DNA of 64,000 bases from Cacconaster sp045642485 (GCA_045642485.1 JAZUIV010000017.1:62001-126000), one strand, 5' to 3'. Positions 47,880 through 57,824 are shown, counted from the stretch's first letter. Program-made: numbers and translations. Notes: generated from the letters alone by a model not told the origin.

Positions 47880-49544
47880 CTATAACGATTTGTTGATATA
47901 CACGGCGCAACTCTTGAAATCGGCGAAGATATGGTCTGCGGGGACAAGGTGCGGGACGAAGCCGATTGATTCAAGCTTGGCCTTGACAGAGGCGTCAAGA
48001 GCCGTCATATAGACGGTCACTCCTGCCGCGAGCAGGTCCTTGACCGCCGTCTCGACCGCATAAAGGCCGGACTGGTCGATGTAGGAGACGTTCTTCATCC
48101 TGAAGATGACTGTCCCGGCAGCCTCAGGGATATCCTGGACTGCTTTGTTGAAACCGGACACACTGCCGAAGAATACAGGCCCCTCAAGCCTCACTATGCC
48201 GATACTCTTGAGTTTTTCCTCTGAAAGAAGATGTTCATCCTCCCATTCTGTATCGGAGAGCATCTGGACACTGTATGAATTCTCGGCAAGGTCACTGGTG
48301 CGTTTCATAAGAAGAACGCAGGAAATCACCACACCGATTGCAACGGCTGTCAGCAAATCGACAAATACTGTCAGAAGGAAGACGGTAATCAGAACGAAAG
48401 CATCCTCCCTGGGCACCTTCGCAAGGTCCTTGAAGCCTCTGAAGTCGATGATTCCCCACCCTACCGTAAGCAGAATGCCGGCCAGCACGCACAGAGGGAT
48501 ATATTTGACAAGAGATCCCAGCCCGAGCAGCACTGCAAGGAGAAATGCGGCGTGAATCATACCGCTGATACCGGTACGTCCACCGCTCCTGACGTTGACG
48601 ACGGTACGCATTGTCGCGCCGGCTCCCGCGATTCCGCAGAAAAGACCGCTGACTGCATTGCCTATGCCCTGCCCGATAAGTTCCCTGTTGCTGTTGTGAT
48701 GTGTCCGGGTGATGTTGTCAGCCACCACGGAAGTCAGCAGCGTGTCGATGGAACCCAGGCCCGCAAGGGTTATTCCCGGGACAATGGCGGTGGTTATCAG
48801 ACTGCCCCAGTCAAGACCTTCGAGAGAAATGCCTTCCTTGAAGAAAACGGGCAGCGGAAATCCGGAGGGAATCTCCCCGATTACAGGGATTCCGCAGTCC
48901 GGAAGAAGGAGAAATACTACCGTCACGGCTATAAGGGCGACAAGTGTTGCGGGGACCTTTTTGGTAATCTTGGGGAAGAAGGCTATAATCAGTACCGTAC
49001 AGACGCCGAAAATCAGGGCCGCCACAGAAATGCCGCCGACAGATCCCGGCAACTGAAGAACCATATCGATGGTCCTTGAAGGGGATTTCAGGCCAATCAG
49101 AGGATAAATCTGCTGCAGAATGATGATGGCTCCTATACCGCTCATAAAGCCGGACAGGACGGGATAAGGAATATAGCGGATGTACTTGCCTATCTTGAGG
49201 ATACCGAAAAGAATCTGGAACAGGCCGCAGAATATTCCGGCAAGGGACATTGAAATCAGGACGGTGCTGAAATCCCCGCAGGCATTCCAGGCTCCCGCAA
49301 GCAGGGAAGCCGTCACGACTGTCATAGGGCCGGTCGGACCGCTGATCTGCGAAGGTGTGCCGCCGAAAAGAGAGGCAAAGAAACCTAGCATTGTCGCGCC
49401 GACAAGCCCGGCAAGGGCTCCTATCGAGCTTGCCGCAGGGTCGTTGATGCCGCTGAACGCCTGGATACCGAATGCCAGGGCAAGAGGCAATGCCACGATA
49501 CCGGCCGTGATGCCTCCGAAAATGTCTCCTTTAATGTTCTTCAT
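47880..49544 (-). CDS. SulP-family anion transporter with STAS domain
   Basis: The 554-residue protein has a hydrophobic transport domain of about ten to fourteen helices (about residues 1-410), with GGITAGIVALPLALAFG and GGTPSQISGPTGPMTV typical of SLC26/SulP. A C-terminal STAS domain follows (about 430-550) with SYIDQSGLYAVETAV. Members carry sulfate, bicarbonate or dicarboxylates; the substrate cannot be read here. The start overlaps the end of the OstA-like gene by 14 bp, so it is coupled to the outer-membrane biogenesis run. Confidence 0.93.
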   Translation of the reverse strand: MKNIKGDIFGGITAGIVALPLALAFGIQAFSGINDPAASSIGALAGLVGATMLGFFASLFGGTPSQISGPTGPMTVVTASLLAGAWNACGDFSTVLISMSLAGIFCGLFQILFGILKIGKYIRYIPYPVLSGFMSGIGAIIILQQIYPLIGLKSPSRTIDMVLQLPGSVGGISVAALIFGVCTVLIIAFFPKITKKVPATLVALIAVTVVFLLLPDCGIPVIGEIPSGFPLPVFFKEGISLEGLDWGSLITTAIVPGITLAGLGSIDTLLTSVVADNITRTHHNSNRELIGQGIGNAVSGLFCGIAGAGATMRTVVNVRSGGRTGISGMIHAAFLLAVLLGLGSLVKYIPLCVLAGILLTVGWGIIDFRGFKDLAKVPREDAFVLITVFLLTVFVDLLTAVAIGVVISCVLLMKRTSDLAENSYSVQMLSDTEWEDEHLLSEEKLKSIGIVRLEGPVFFGSVSGFNKAVQDIPEAAGTVIFRMKNVSYIDQSGLYAVETAVKDLLAAGVTVYMTALDASVKAKLESIGFVPHLVPADHIFADFKSCAVYINKSL

Positions 49545-51654
49545 CTGACAACATAGGTTTTAGTCCGCCATCGGAAGATTTCTCCTTGGGACGGGGATTC
49601 ATACAGTTATCGAAATATCTGTTTATCAGTTCATATACAGGAGGCTTGTATTTGCGGTAGAGAGACCTTTCGCTATTATGCAGAGGCTGGTCCGTTATGG
49701 CGTATCTGTCCGCCGGACGCTCCTCCCCGCGCCATTTGAACCCTTTGAGTTTCTGTTTTTCCTTTGCCAGTTCCGCTATCGGATAGGCATCACTCCTGAT
49801 GCTCTCCATATAGAGCATTCTCTTTGCATTGCCATCCTTGATAAGCGCTGTCAGAGACTTGGCTTCCTTTATGTTGACTGTTGTGAGCTGGGCTTTCTCC
49901 GCCATATAGAAAACGGCGTTCACCCCACCCAGAGCATCATATCTGTACAACTGATTATCGTAGAAATAACCGAGCATCTCCGTACTCTTGATCTGATGGA
50001 AATGAGTGCTGTCCTCCTGAGAGATGACCCACGCGTCTGTCACCATACTCCCCCTGTACAGATTGCCGTTCTTCAACAGCAGATGCATCACCTCGGAAGT
50101 GAGCTGGTTCTTGATTTCATTCCAGAGCACAGGAGTCCCGTGAAGTCTGGCCACGGAATCTATTTCCGTGAAAATCATCGAGTCGCAAGCCGCTTGGACA
50201 TCAGAACGGAAGGCCTTCACGTTCCTGTATGCGGTTATCACTCTTATCAGGGTCGTGTCTTCGGGCACAACAACACTGTCAGCCGCGGCGGGGTCTGGCA
50301 CAGCCGCAACGGAAGATGAATCCGAAGAAACGGCCAGAGAATCCGCAGGAGACTTCGCCATCAAGGCCTTGAATTCATTAACTTTCTGAGATACAAGGGC
50401 GCTGTCAATTCCCTGCGCGACAAGACTGTCTGAAAAAGCCACTATTCTGAGGCTGTCAGCCCGGGCAAGACTGTCAGCCTTCTGCCTTTCCATATAGGCA
50501 AGAGCCTCCTCCGTAGGTATCAGACCGGCCTCCCGCATCTTCTTGAGTCTCTCCTCCTCCCTGACCTTTGCCATTTCCTCCCTGGATTTTGCAAGAGCAT
50601 CGAATTCCATATCGGCAACCCGCTGCTCCGCATCCTTGAATTCGGATTCCGGGAAATCGCACTTTCTCATAGCAAAGACCTTGATGCTGTCTCCGCGCAT
50701 ATAGAGGGTGTCCGGCCGCTTGTTTTCGTTCTCCCCGCAATAGACAATCGCAGGATTTTCGGTAAGAATCACCCTGTCCTTCCAAACGTCGGCAGAGTCC
50801 CCGACAGGCTCGTACAGAAGATTGTCCGCAAGGTAGAAAGAACTGTGAGTAGTATCCCTTATCTGGCTGTCCCGCAGCATATGCACGACTCCCGACTGCT
50901 GATAGTAATATATCTCCTCCGACCAGGCCTCGTAAGTGGGGTCGTTCATATAGACCTTGTCAGAGAACCAGGCCACGGCGCCGTTGCGGTCGTAACTGCC
51001 GTTGTCCGCCCTGAGGAACCCGTCTCCCCTCCACATATAGGTCTCCCTTCCGAAGAAAGCCTTGGAAATGTCCGCCACATAATTCATCCTGGAAGTCTTG
51101 ATTCTGATGGAATCGACGAACATCTCCACTCTCCGCTCGAAGGTGAAAGTCTTCGTCTTCGAATCATAAGTGCCCTGCCGGCTCTCCATCACGTTTCCGG
51201 AAGTGTCCCTCAAGGCGCCTCCGTTCAGAAAAGTGGCCACACTGTCCTTGGTGTTGTAGTCAAGGCTCTCCGTCCTGAGGGTATTGCCCTCCTTGTCATA
51301 AAGTTCCACAAGGGAACCCCTGAACTTTGCAAGATTCCGGTCGATGTAATAGGTCAGATTGTCACTGGTCAGGATGGTGTTCCCCTGAATGATCTTAACG
51401 TTGCCGCGGGCATCGATAATCTTGGACTCAACGTTCCAGGTTGCGGAGTCACAAAGAAGGAAGGTGTTGTTGTGAAGGAACTTCGCATTCCCCCAGACTC
51501 TCCGGACAGTGATTCTTCCCACCGTCTCCTGCTGCGCCTGATCCGCCTCCACAAGGTGGAACGTGTCCTCCTCCGACGCATCCTGGGAGAAGGCCGCGAA
51601 TGTCGTCAGGAAAAACGACAGACAAAGTACGGCGAATCTTGACAGGCTTCTCAT
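49531..51654 (-). CDS. OstA/LptA-like outer-membrane biogenesis protein
   Basis: The ATG at 51,654 begins a signal peptide (MRSLSRFAVLCLSFFLTTFA) and gives 707 residues. The N-terminal half is an OstA-like beta-jellyroll repeat domain (about 45-330) with typical motifs such as DARGNVKIIQGNTILTSDNL. The middle (about 370-480) is a charged helical linker rich in Ala, Asp and Ser. It probably helps lipopolysaccharide reach the outer membrane with LptF/LptG and LptD. It lacks the full LptD barrel. It follows the SurA-like gene by 1 bp. Confidence 0.85.
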   Translation of the reverse strand: MRSLSRFAVLCLSFFLTTFAAFSQDASEEDTFHLVEADQAQQETVGRITVRRVWGNAKFLHNNTFLLCDSATWNVESKIIDARGNVKIIQGNTILTSDNLTYYIDRNLAKFRGSLVELYDKEGNTLRTESLDYNTKDSVATFLNGGALRDTSGNVMESRQGTYDSKTKTFTFERRVEMFVDSIRIKTSRMNYVADISKAFFGRETYMWRGDGFLRADNGSYDRNGAVAWFSDKVYMNDPTYEAWSEEIYYYQQSGVVHMLRDSQIRDTTHSSFYLADNLLYEPVGDSADVWKDRVILTENPAIVYCGENENKRPDTLYMRGDSIKVFAMRKCDFPESEFKDAEQRVADMEFDALAKSREEMAKVREEERLKKMREAGLIPTEEALAYMERQKADSLARADSLRIVAFSDSLVAQGIDSALVSQKVNEFKALMAKSPADSLAVSSDSSSVAAVPDPAAADSVVVPEDTTLIRVITAYRNVKAFRSDVQAACDSMIFTEIDSVARLHGTPVLWNEIKNQLTSEVMHLLLKNGNLYRGSMVTDAWVISQEDSTHFHQIKSTEMLGYFYDNQLYRYDALGGVNAVFYMAEKAQLTTVNIKEAKSLTALIKDGNAKRMLYMESIRSDAYPIAELAKEKQKLKGFKWRGEERPADRYAITDQPLHNSERSLYRKYKPPVYELINRYFDNCMNPRPKEKSSDGGLKPMLSDEEH

Positions 51655-51655
51655 C

Positions 51656-53023
51656 TTATTTTCCCCATCCGGGATACTTGAAGGAGCAGCCTTCAAAGAA
51701 AGGGTCAAGCACGATATATGTAATCTTCTGCTTTTCCGCGATGAACTTGTCCAAAGCCTCCTGTGAATGCTTCCTGTTCAATTCGTCGGCAAGTACATTG
51801 AAATCATCCTGGAAGTTCGCCACGTGAGAGGGAAGAATCCTGTCAAGATAGAGAATCTTGTAGATAGTATTACCATTACGGCCCTCATTGTCAAGCGATT
51901 CGAACGGCTCGGAAACATCTCCGATCTGCATATCCTTCAGGACGGCATAATCGGTAGGCTTTATCTGGTCCTTCTCGAAATAGGACGACCCCGTATATTC
52001 ATCCGCCATCAGACCGCCGCTGGTAGCACTTTTCTTCTCCTCGGAATAGTATCTGGCAACCATAGAAAACTCCATACTGTCCTTAACTATCAGATTTCTC
52101 AAGGAATCCAACTTCTTGAATCCCTTTTCACGGTCTTCGGAAGTATATTGGGGTTTGAGCAGGATATGACGGGCATTGAACATATCCCCGTTCTTCTCTA
52201 TCATCTGAATGATATGGAATCCGTCCGGAGTCTCCACCACCTGGGAAACCTGCCCCTCCTTCAAAGCCATCGCCGCATCGGAGAAGACCGGCCAGAACTG
52301 TGCCTTGGGAGCCATTCCCAACTCTCCGCCCCTTTGCGCCGCAGGGTCTCCGGAGTATGAGTAGAGACGGGCCAGCGTAGAGAATTTCTCCCCTGCCAAG
52401 ACTCTTTCCCTCAATTCCAGAAGCCTCTCTCTTACAGCAAGTTCAGCCGCTTTCTTATCCGGATATATGCCAATCTGGCGGATACGGTATTTCGTGCTTA
52501 CCATAGGAAGGTCCTCCTGCGGAGTCTCCCTGTAGTACTTCTCAATGTCACGGGGGGTAATCGCCGGAATGTCCCCCATCACATTCTGCTGCATCTGCTG
52601 CATAAGAGACTGCTCCCTGAGAATCGCTTCCCACTCCTGGCGGAGCTTGTGCATAGGCTTTCCGAAATACTCCTCTATCTGTTTCTCTCCCCCCATCACC
52701 TGCATCATCTCGTTGATACGACCTTCAAGGGAGGCCGCCACGTTGGCTTCGTTCACAACGAGGGAATCCACTTTCGCCTGATTGATGAACAGTTTTGAAA
52801 CCAACATCTGCTCCAGTATCTCGCACCGGTCCGAGGCGTCCACCACCGCTCCCTTGGCCCTCATCATCTGGGCCTCACTTTCTATCTGAGATACCATTAT
52901 CACCTCATTGCCGATTATGGCTATGCTCTTGTCCACCACACCCGGACCGTAATTCTGCCCGAGTACAGGAGAATAAGCCGCCGTGAACAGGGCAAAAATG
53001 ACAAGGAGAACTTTTCTATTCAT
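51656..53023 (-). CDS. SurA-like periplasmic peptidyl-prolyl isomerase
   Basis: SurA-type chaperones fold outer-membrane proteins. The 455-residue protein has a signal peptide (MNRKVLLVIFALFTAAYSPV), an N-terminal chaperone domain (about 25-170) and two parvulin-type domains. The first, about 175-275, includes YSYSGDPAAQRGGELGMAPK; the second is about 285-390. It lies between a lipoprotein PPIase-like gene (8-bp overlap) and the OstA-like gene (1-bp gap), which fits an outer-membrane assembly operon. Confidence 0.9.
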   Translation of the reverse strand: MNRKVLLVIFALFTAAYSPVLGQNYGPGVVDKSIAIIGNEVIMVSQIESEAQMMRAKGAVVDASDRCEILEQMLVSKLFINQAKVDSLVVNEANVAASLEGRINEMMQVMGGEKQIEEYFGKPMHKLRQEWEAILREQSLMQQMQQNVMGDIPAITPRDIEKYYRETPQEDLPMVSTKYRIRQIGIYPDKKAAELAVRERLLELRERVLAGEKFSTLARLYSYSGDPAAQRGGELGMAPKAQFWPVFSDAAMALKEGQVSQVVETPDGFHIIQMIEKNGDMFNARHILLKPQYTSEDREKGFKKLDSLRNLIVKDSMEFSMVARYYSEEKKSATSGGLMADEYTGSSYFEKDQIKPTDYAVLKDMQIGDVSEPFESLDNEGRNGNTIYKILYLDRILPSHVANFQDDFNVLADELNRKHSQEALDKFIAEKQKITYIVLDPFFEGCSFKYPGWGK

Positions 53024-53870
53024 ATACCCTCAATGTTTTGTCAACCTTCGCGTCATTCAGCAAGTCCCGTTCCAATTCTGTCAGAAGGGTCTGTTTTCTC
53101 TTGCTGATTATTATCTCTTTTATGTGCTCAACGTTGTAGTCGATAGGAGTGACCGAACCGGGCGAGAGCCTTTCACTGATGAAGATGAAACGGGTCACCC
53201 CGTTCTCCTTGCTCTCCACAGCCGATTTACCGGCGACCAGTTTTTCGAACTGCTCGACATCCATCGCCACCTCTCTGGAAAATTCGGATGTCGTGACCCA
53301 TTCTCCCCCGAAATCAGTATATCTTTCAGCAGAAGCATAACACAATTCCATCAGTTCGGCGACTGCCGACTCATCAGTCACCTGATATGAGGATTTGAAG
53401 GCTTCATAATAGGGGGACTTCGTCAGGACAGTGACGGCGCGACCTTTGAGCAATGTCCTCCGGGTCGTGAAATCCTCCTTGTGAGAATCGTAGTAATCCT
53501 GTATTTCCCTGCCGGTCACCACAGTGTCGAGCCGGGATTCTATGTAGTGCTTCTCATATCTGTAGCCCAGAAGATTGTTGCGGAATTCCGTGACCTGGTC
53601 GGAAACGTCCCTGTCCCTTTTGGAAAGTTCGTCCTCCGCCCGGATGGTGAGAAGACGGCGCAACGCCCAACTGTCAATATACTGATTGGTTATCGCGATG
53701 CTGTCCTGCTCGGACGTTCCGGGAGGGACAAGGCCTTCCAAGTCCGTCGAGTAGAGCACGTCGAACCCTATTCTTGCAACCATATGCCCACGATGCAACT
53801 TGTCCTGCGCAATCTCACAGGAAGACAACGGCACAATGCACAGAAGCAGCAGCGGGAGCAGTCGTTTCAT
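53016..53870 (-). CDS. Lipoprotein related to PpiC/SurA N-terminal domains
   Basis: The 284-residue protein has a lipoprotein signal peptide, MKRLLPLLLLCIVPLSSC, with lipobox LSSC. The mature part is helical (about 60-175) like SurA N-terminal chaperone regions, with ITNQYIDSWALRRLLTIRAE. A recognisable parvulin catalytic domain is not clear, so it may be a chaperone without isomerase activity. Its ATG overlaps the guaB stop by one base (TAATG), and its end overlaps the SurA-like gene by 8 bp. Confidence 0.78.
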   Translation of the reverse strand: MKRLLPLLLLCIVPLSSCEIAQDKLHRGHMVARIGFDVLYSTDLEGLVPPGTSEQDSIAITNQYIDSWALRRLLTIRAEDELSKRDRDVSDQVTEFRNNLLGYRYEKHYIESRLDTVVTGREIQDYYDSHKEDFTTRRTLLKGRAVTVLTKSPYYEAFKSSYQVTDESAVAELMELCYASAERYTDFGGEWVTTSEFSREVAMDVEQFEKLVAGKSAVESKENGVTRFIFISERLSPGSVTPIDYNVEHIKEIIISKRKQTLLTELERDLLNDAKVDKTLRVYE

Positions 53871-55333
53871 TATCTTGAATAGTTCGGAGCTTCGCGAGTG
53901 ATTGTCACGTCGTGAGGATGGCTCTCAGCCATACCTGCAGGGGTGATTTTAACGAATCTGGCCTCTTTAAGTTCATCCAGATTGTGCGCTCCGCAATATC
54001 CCATTCCGGCACGCAGCCCCCCGACCAGCTGATAGATGACCTCGCCCAGGGTACCTTTGTAAGGGACTTGCGCAACAATTCCTTCCGGAACCAGTTTCTT
54101 TATATCCTCCTCCATATCCTGGAAATAGCGGTCCTTGGAGCCTTTCTGCATCGCTTCCAGAGAACCCATCCCTCTGTATGACTTGAATTTACGGCCATTC
54201 AAGATAATGGCCTCCCCGGGGGCTTCCTCCACTCCGGCAAAAAGGCTTCCGGCCATAATGGTACTTGCACCCGCGGCAAGAGCCTTGACGATGTCACCGC
54301 TGTAACGGATTCCGCCGTCCGCAATTACGGGAATGCCGGACCCCTTCAACGCCGCGGAAGTATTGAGGACAGCAGTCAGCTGAGGAACCCCTATGCCGGC
54401 GATTATTCGGGTCGTGCAGATTGAACCGGGGCCCACACCCACCTTGACGGCATCCACACCGCACTCCTTGAGAGCCAGAGCGGCCTCGGCGGTAGCGATG
54501 TTTCCGGCGACAATCTGAATCTTCGGGAATGCATCCCTGATTTTCCTGATCATATTCAGTACACCGACGGAGTGTCCGTGAGCGGTGTCCAGGACGATTG
54601 CATCCACTCCCACGGAGGAGAGTTTCTCCACATCCGTCAGGCTGTGCGAGTTGATTCCCACTGCAGCGGCCACCAGCAGCCTGCCGAGACCGTCCTTGGA
54701 GGCGGTGGGGTTGTTCTTGATTTTGGTTATGTCCCTGTAGGTTATCAGACCTGCCAGGTGATTTTCACCGTCAACTACGGGGAGTTTTTCGATACGGTAT
54801 CTGCGGAATATGCCGGTTGCTTCGGGGATTGTGGTCCCTACCTTCACCGTGATGAGGTTCTCTTTGGTCATCACTTCCTTGACGGGACGGGACATATCCT
54901 CCTCGAAGCGGAGGTCCCTGTTAGTGACAATGCCCAGAAGGCAGCCTTTCGAATCGACCACCGGAATGCCTCCGATGTGGTTCTGACGCATTATCTTGAG
55001 GACATCTCCGACAGAGGCTTCGACTCCGATTGTGACCGGGTCGTATATCATACCGTTCTCGGCACGCTTTACCTTGCGAACTTCCTCCATCTGGACCTCA
55101 ATCGGCATATTCTTGTGGATGACGCCGATACCGCCCTCACGCGCAATGGCGATGGCAAGATTTGCATCCGTGACCGTGTCCATAGCCGCCGAAACGATAG
55201 GAACGTGCAGACTGATTTCTCTCGTGAAATTTGTTTTGAGACTTACTTCGCGCGGCAGCACCTCGCTGCGTGCAGGGATCAACAGGACATCGTCGTAAGT
55301 GAGCCCTTCCATAGAGATTTTAGCAGATTCCAT
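53870..55333 (-). CDS. guaB: Inosine-5'-monophosphate dehydrogenase
   Basis: IMPDH oxidises IMP to XMP, the committed step to GMP. It has 487 residues with the TIM-barrel catalytic domain and two CBS domains inserted at about 95-205. The active-site loop GPGSICTTR holds the nucleophilic Cys, and the flap region contains YRGMGSLEAM. It heads the transcript leading to the PPIase, SurA-like and OstA-like genes. A -7 element lies 16 bp upstream of the ATG. Confidence 0.98.
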   Translation of the reverse strand: MESAKISMEGLTYDDVLLIPARSEVLPREVSLKTNFTREISLHVPIVSAAMDTVTDANLAIAIAREGGIGVIHKNMPIEVQMEEVRKVKRAENGMIYDPVTIGVEASVGDVLKIMRQNHIGGIPVVDSKGCLLGIVTNRDLRFEEDMSRPVKEVMTKENLITVKVGTTIPEATGIFRRYRIEKLPVVDGENHLAGLITYRDITKIKNNPTASKDGLGRLLVAAAVGINSHSLTDVEKLSSVGVDAIVLDTAHGHSVGVLNMIRKIRDAFPKIQIVAGNIATAEAALALKECGVDAVKVGVGPGSICTTRIIAGIGVPQLTAVLNTSAALKGSGIPVIADGGIRYSGDIVKALAAGASTIMAGSLFAGVEEAPGEAIILNGRKFKSYRGMGSLEAMQKGSKDRYFQDMEEDIKKLVPEGIVAQVPYKGTLGEVIYQLVGGLRAGMGYCGAHNLDELKEARFVKITPAGMAESHPHDVTITREAPNYSR

Positions 55334-55348
55334 TTATCGCAATTTATG

Positions 55349-55356
55349 ATGTAATC
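55349..55356 (-). promoter_or_regulatory. Putative -7 element of guaB
   Basis: The minus strand reads TATATTTG (TAnnTTTG) 15 bp before the guaB ATG. A -33 TTTG is not evident. No guanine (xpt-type) riboswitch was recognised in the short leader. Confidence 0.45.
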
Positions 55357-55431
55357 TGCAAATATAATAATTTTTCCCTTATCCGATTCTTACGGACGCG
55401 AAGCGGCTTAATGATATGTGTGTACCGCTTC

Positions 55432-56169
55432 TTACTGACGGGTAAGGGTACGGTATTGCTGTTCAAAAGGTTTCTGGTCCCATTCCGGCTCTTTCAACGG
55501 ACCGGGATTGTCAATCAGGAATGACATATAGGTGATGGGAATCCCCTGCTTCAGGAAATTAGACTCGTAGAAAGTCTGTATGGAGAGCAGGTCATCGGCC
55601 CTTCCGGTACCGTAGATGTCTTCATTGTGTTCCAGCACAGTAAGAGAATTGACGGCTGCTGTCTCGAGGGTGAAGTGGTGAAGGAGACGGCTGTCCGTCT
55701 TGAGATGGACTGTCCCGCCCGGCGCGAGTATGTTACGGTATCTTGCCAGGAAGAGAGGATGAGTCAGTCTCTTCTTGGGTTTCTTCTCCTGAGGGTCGGC
55801 GAAAGTTATCCATATCCCGGATATTTCCCCGAGGGCGAACAGACTTTCTATGAATTCGATGCGTGTCCTGAGAAAGGCCACGTTCTTCAGATTGTTGACA
55901 GTGGCGTATTTAGCCCCTTTCCACAGTCTGGCCCCCTTGATATCGATTCCTATAAAATTCCTGTCCGGATATTTTTCGGCCAGGGAAACCGTGTATTCTC
56001 CCTTGCCGCAACCGAGTTCCAGCACTATAGGGTTGCCGTTGCCGAACATACGTTCTCCCCAGTGCCCCTTCAACGGATGGTCACAGCCCAGAACCTGAGC
56101 GGTCTGAGGCTGCACCAGACAGGAAAACGACTCGTTCTCCTTGAATTTTCGAAGTTTATCTTTCCCCAT
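55432..56169 (-). CDS. trmB: tRNA (guanine-N7-)-methyltransferase TrmB
   Basis: TrmB methylates G46 in the tRNA variable loop. The ATG at 56,169 (MGKDKLRKFKENESFSCLVQ) gives 245 residues. The SAM-binding Rossmann motif VLELGCGKGEYTVSLAEKYP and the TFADPQEKKPKKRLTH region, with its catalytic Asp-Pro, are present. A longer start lies inside gldH and is not favoured. It overlaps gldH by 14 bp. Confidence 0.95.
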   Translation of the reverse strand: MGKDKLRKFKENESFSCLVQPQTAQVLGCDHPLKGHWGERMFGNGNPIVLELGCGKGEYTVSLAEKYPDRNFIGIDIKGARLWKGAKYATVNNLKNVAFLRTRIEFIESLFALGEISGIWITFADPQEKKPKKRLTHPLFLARYRNILAPGGTVHLKTDSRLLHHFTLETAAVNSLTVLEHNEDIYGTGRADDLLSIQTFYESNFLKQGIPITYMSFLIDNPGPLKEPEWDQKPFEQQYRTLTRQ

Positions 56170-56641
56170 ATTCCTCTCTGAAGAAAAGACCCAATCCCAA
56201 AATCGCAGGACGTGCCCCACCGTCAACCGGCTCCACGCCCACACGCCATATTCCGGCATCGGATGCTTTGATTTTTATATTGTGCCTGTACGGCCATTCT
56301 ATCTCACGGACTCCACCGAACAGAAGCGGAAAAGTCCTCACTGTATCATCCCCGGCTACTGAAAGAGGGAAATCCACCCTCTCTATGAACTTCTCCCCTG
56401 TCGGGGAAATCAGATATATGTCGAAGACTATTGCCAAGGCGTCATCCTTACGGGGACAATATTTCATTGCAATCCCTGAAGAATATGCAACGGTATCCGA
56501 AAGATTCGCCTTGAACCAGAAAATCCCGTCACTGTCCGGCGGAAGGTCTTTTGTCCGCATATAGGAATACTGACCTGAACCGTCACAGGAGACAAGAACT
56601 GCAATCAGCACCGAAACTGACAGCAAAAGTCTATTTTTCAT
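56156..56641 (-). CDS. gldH: Gliding-motility-type lipoprotein GldH
   Basis: GldH is a lipoprotein needed for gliding in Flavobacterium; homologues occur in non-gliding Bacteroidota too. The ATG at 56,641 (MKNRLLLSVSVLIAVLVSCD) has a lipobox LVSC and gives 161 residues. The mature part has the GldH pattern of a Trp-Phe-rich beta domain around GIFWFKANLSDTVAYSSGIA. It overlaps ricT by 11 bp and trmB by 14 bp. No gldK-N or porV genes are in the window. Confidence 0.88.
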   Translation of the reverse strand: MKNRLLLSVSVLIAVLVSCDGSGQYSYMRTKDLPPDSDGIFWFKANLSDTVAYSSGIAMKYCPRKDDALAIVFDIYLISPTGEKFIERVDFPLSVAGDDTVRTFPLLFGGVREIEWPYRHNIKIKASDAGIWRVGVEPVDGGARPAILGLGLFFREEYGER

Positions 56642-57818
56642 TGTGATGGTTCTGCTGTTTCCTGCGACCCTGCCCTCTTTTGTGGCGATTGCCGCCATTC
56701 TTGCGGCGTTTTTCATCGAACCTGCTTATACTGTCGTCCCCGACCGCGCTGACAAAGCCGGGATCCTGTTCCTGGTCGGAAATCTGCGCACCCAAAGCCA
56801 CGGGATGTATTCCCTTCTTGTTGTCGGAGAGAATCTCCCATACCTTGGCTACGGGAAGAGCAAACAGTTTTGCCATCGATCCCTTGTCGTATGAAAAATA
56901 CATCACGCCTCTCAAGATGTCGGTCTTCATCAGATAGGCCTGCCCGTCCTCCAACTCGAGAGGTCCGCGCAGAGTGGGGATATTCTTCTGGGCATCGATA
57001 TATATGGAAGCTTCATAGTTGATGCAGCACTTGAGCTTGCTGCACTGCCCGGCCAGTTTCTGCGGGTTGAAGGACAAATCCTGGCATCTGGCCGCCTGAG
57101 TCGTGATGGACTGGAAATCAGAGATATATGAAGAACAACACAATGGCCTTCCGCACACGCCGAGTCCACCTATCAAACCTGCTTCCTGCCTTGCTCCTAT
57201 CTGCTTCATTTCAATGCGGATGTGGAACTCCTCCGCAAAATCCTTGATAAGTTGGCGGAAATCCACCCTTTGGTCTGCAATGTAATAGAATATTGCTTTC
57301 GTGCCGTCTCCCTGGAACTCAACGTCACCTATTTTCATATCAAGGCCGAGACCTGCCGCAATCTGCCGCGCGCGAATCATTGTCTTGTGCTCACGTGCGA
57401 TGGCCTCCTGCCATCTTTCAATGTCGAGAATCTTGGCTTTACGGTAGATTTTCCGGAATTCGGCCGTGGCGGGATTGATTTTATGGCGCTTAAGCTGCTG
57501 GATGACGATGGGGCCGCTCAATGTGACGATGCCGATGTCGTGGCCGTTGGCCGCCTCGACCACGACAATATCCCCCTTCTTTAATATTTGTCCGGAGGAA
57601 TTCATCATTACTGCCTTGCGGGTATTCTTGAACCGGACCTCGAACAGTTCACTGTATTCCTTCTGGGAGATGCCGTCCATCCAGTCGAAATCGGCCAGCT
57701 TGCAGCACCCCGGATCATAATTCACATACAACTCACCTGAGGGAGTGCGCTCGACCTGGCACCCTCTGTAATAGTCGTAACTGGCATTACCCTTTTCCAA
57801 ATATTTAGATTCTCCCAT
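56631..57818 (-). CDS. PSP1-domain protein, RicT/YaaT family
   Basis: In Bacillus, RicT forms a complex with RicA and RicF that holds Fe-S clusters and affects RNA processing. The 395-residue protein has the PSP1 C-terminal domain (about 75-260) and conserved cysteines in GVCGRPLCCSSYISDF and AGQCSKLKCCINYE. The last 40 residues are a basic Arg/Lys/Gln/Asn-rich tail. It lies 6 bp after holB and overlaps gldH by 11 bp. The same holB-ricT adjacency occurs in Firmicutes. Confidence 0.9.
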   Translation of the reverse strand: MGESKYLEKGNASYDYYRGCQVERTPSGELYVNYDPGCCKLADFDWMDGISQKEYSELFEVRFKNTRKAVMMNSSGQILKKGDIVVVEAANGHDIGIVTLSGPIVIQQLKRHKINPATAEFRKIYRKAKILDIERWQEAIAREHKTMIRARQIAAGLGLDMKIGDVEFQGDGTKAIFYYIADQRVDFRQLIKDFAEEFHIRIEMKQIGARQEAGLIGGLGVCGRPLCCSSYISDFQSITTQAARCQDLSFNPQKLAGQCSKLKCCINYEASIYIDAQKNIPTLRGPLELEDGQAYLMKTDILRGVMYFSYDKGSMAKLFALPVAKVWEILSDNKKGIHPVALGAQISDQEQDPGFVSAVGDDSISRFDEKRRKNGGNRHKRGQGRRKQQNHHNEK

Positions 57819-57824
57819 AATAGG

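Noticed and set aside
47810..47998. N-terminal extension of the GH95 gene by 63 codons
   Set aside because: It overlaps the end of SulP and hides the signal peptide that begins at 47,809.
53016..53870. Full parvulin-type PPIase call for the lipoprotein
   Set aside because: The helical N-terminal part resembles SurA chaperone domains, but I could not find a convincing parvulin core, so only a relationship is claimed.
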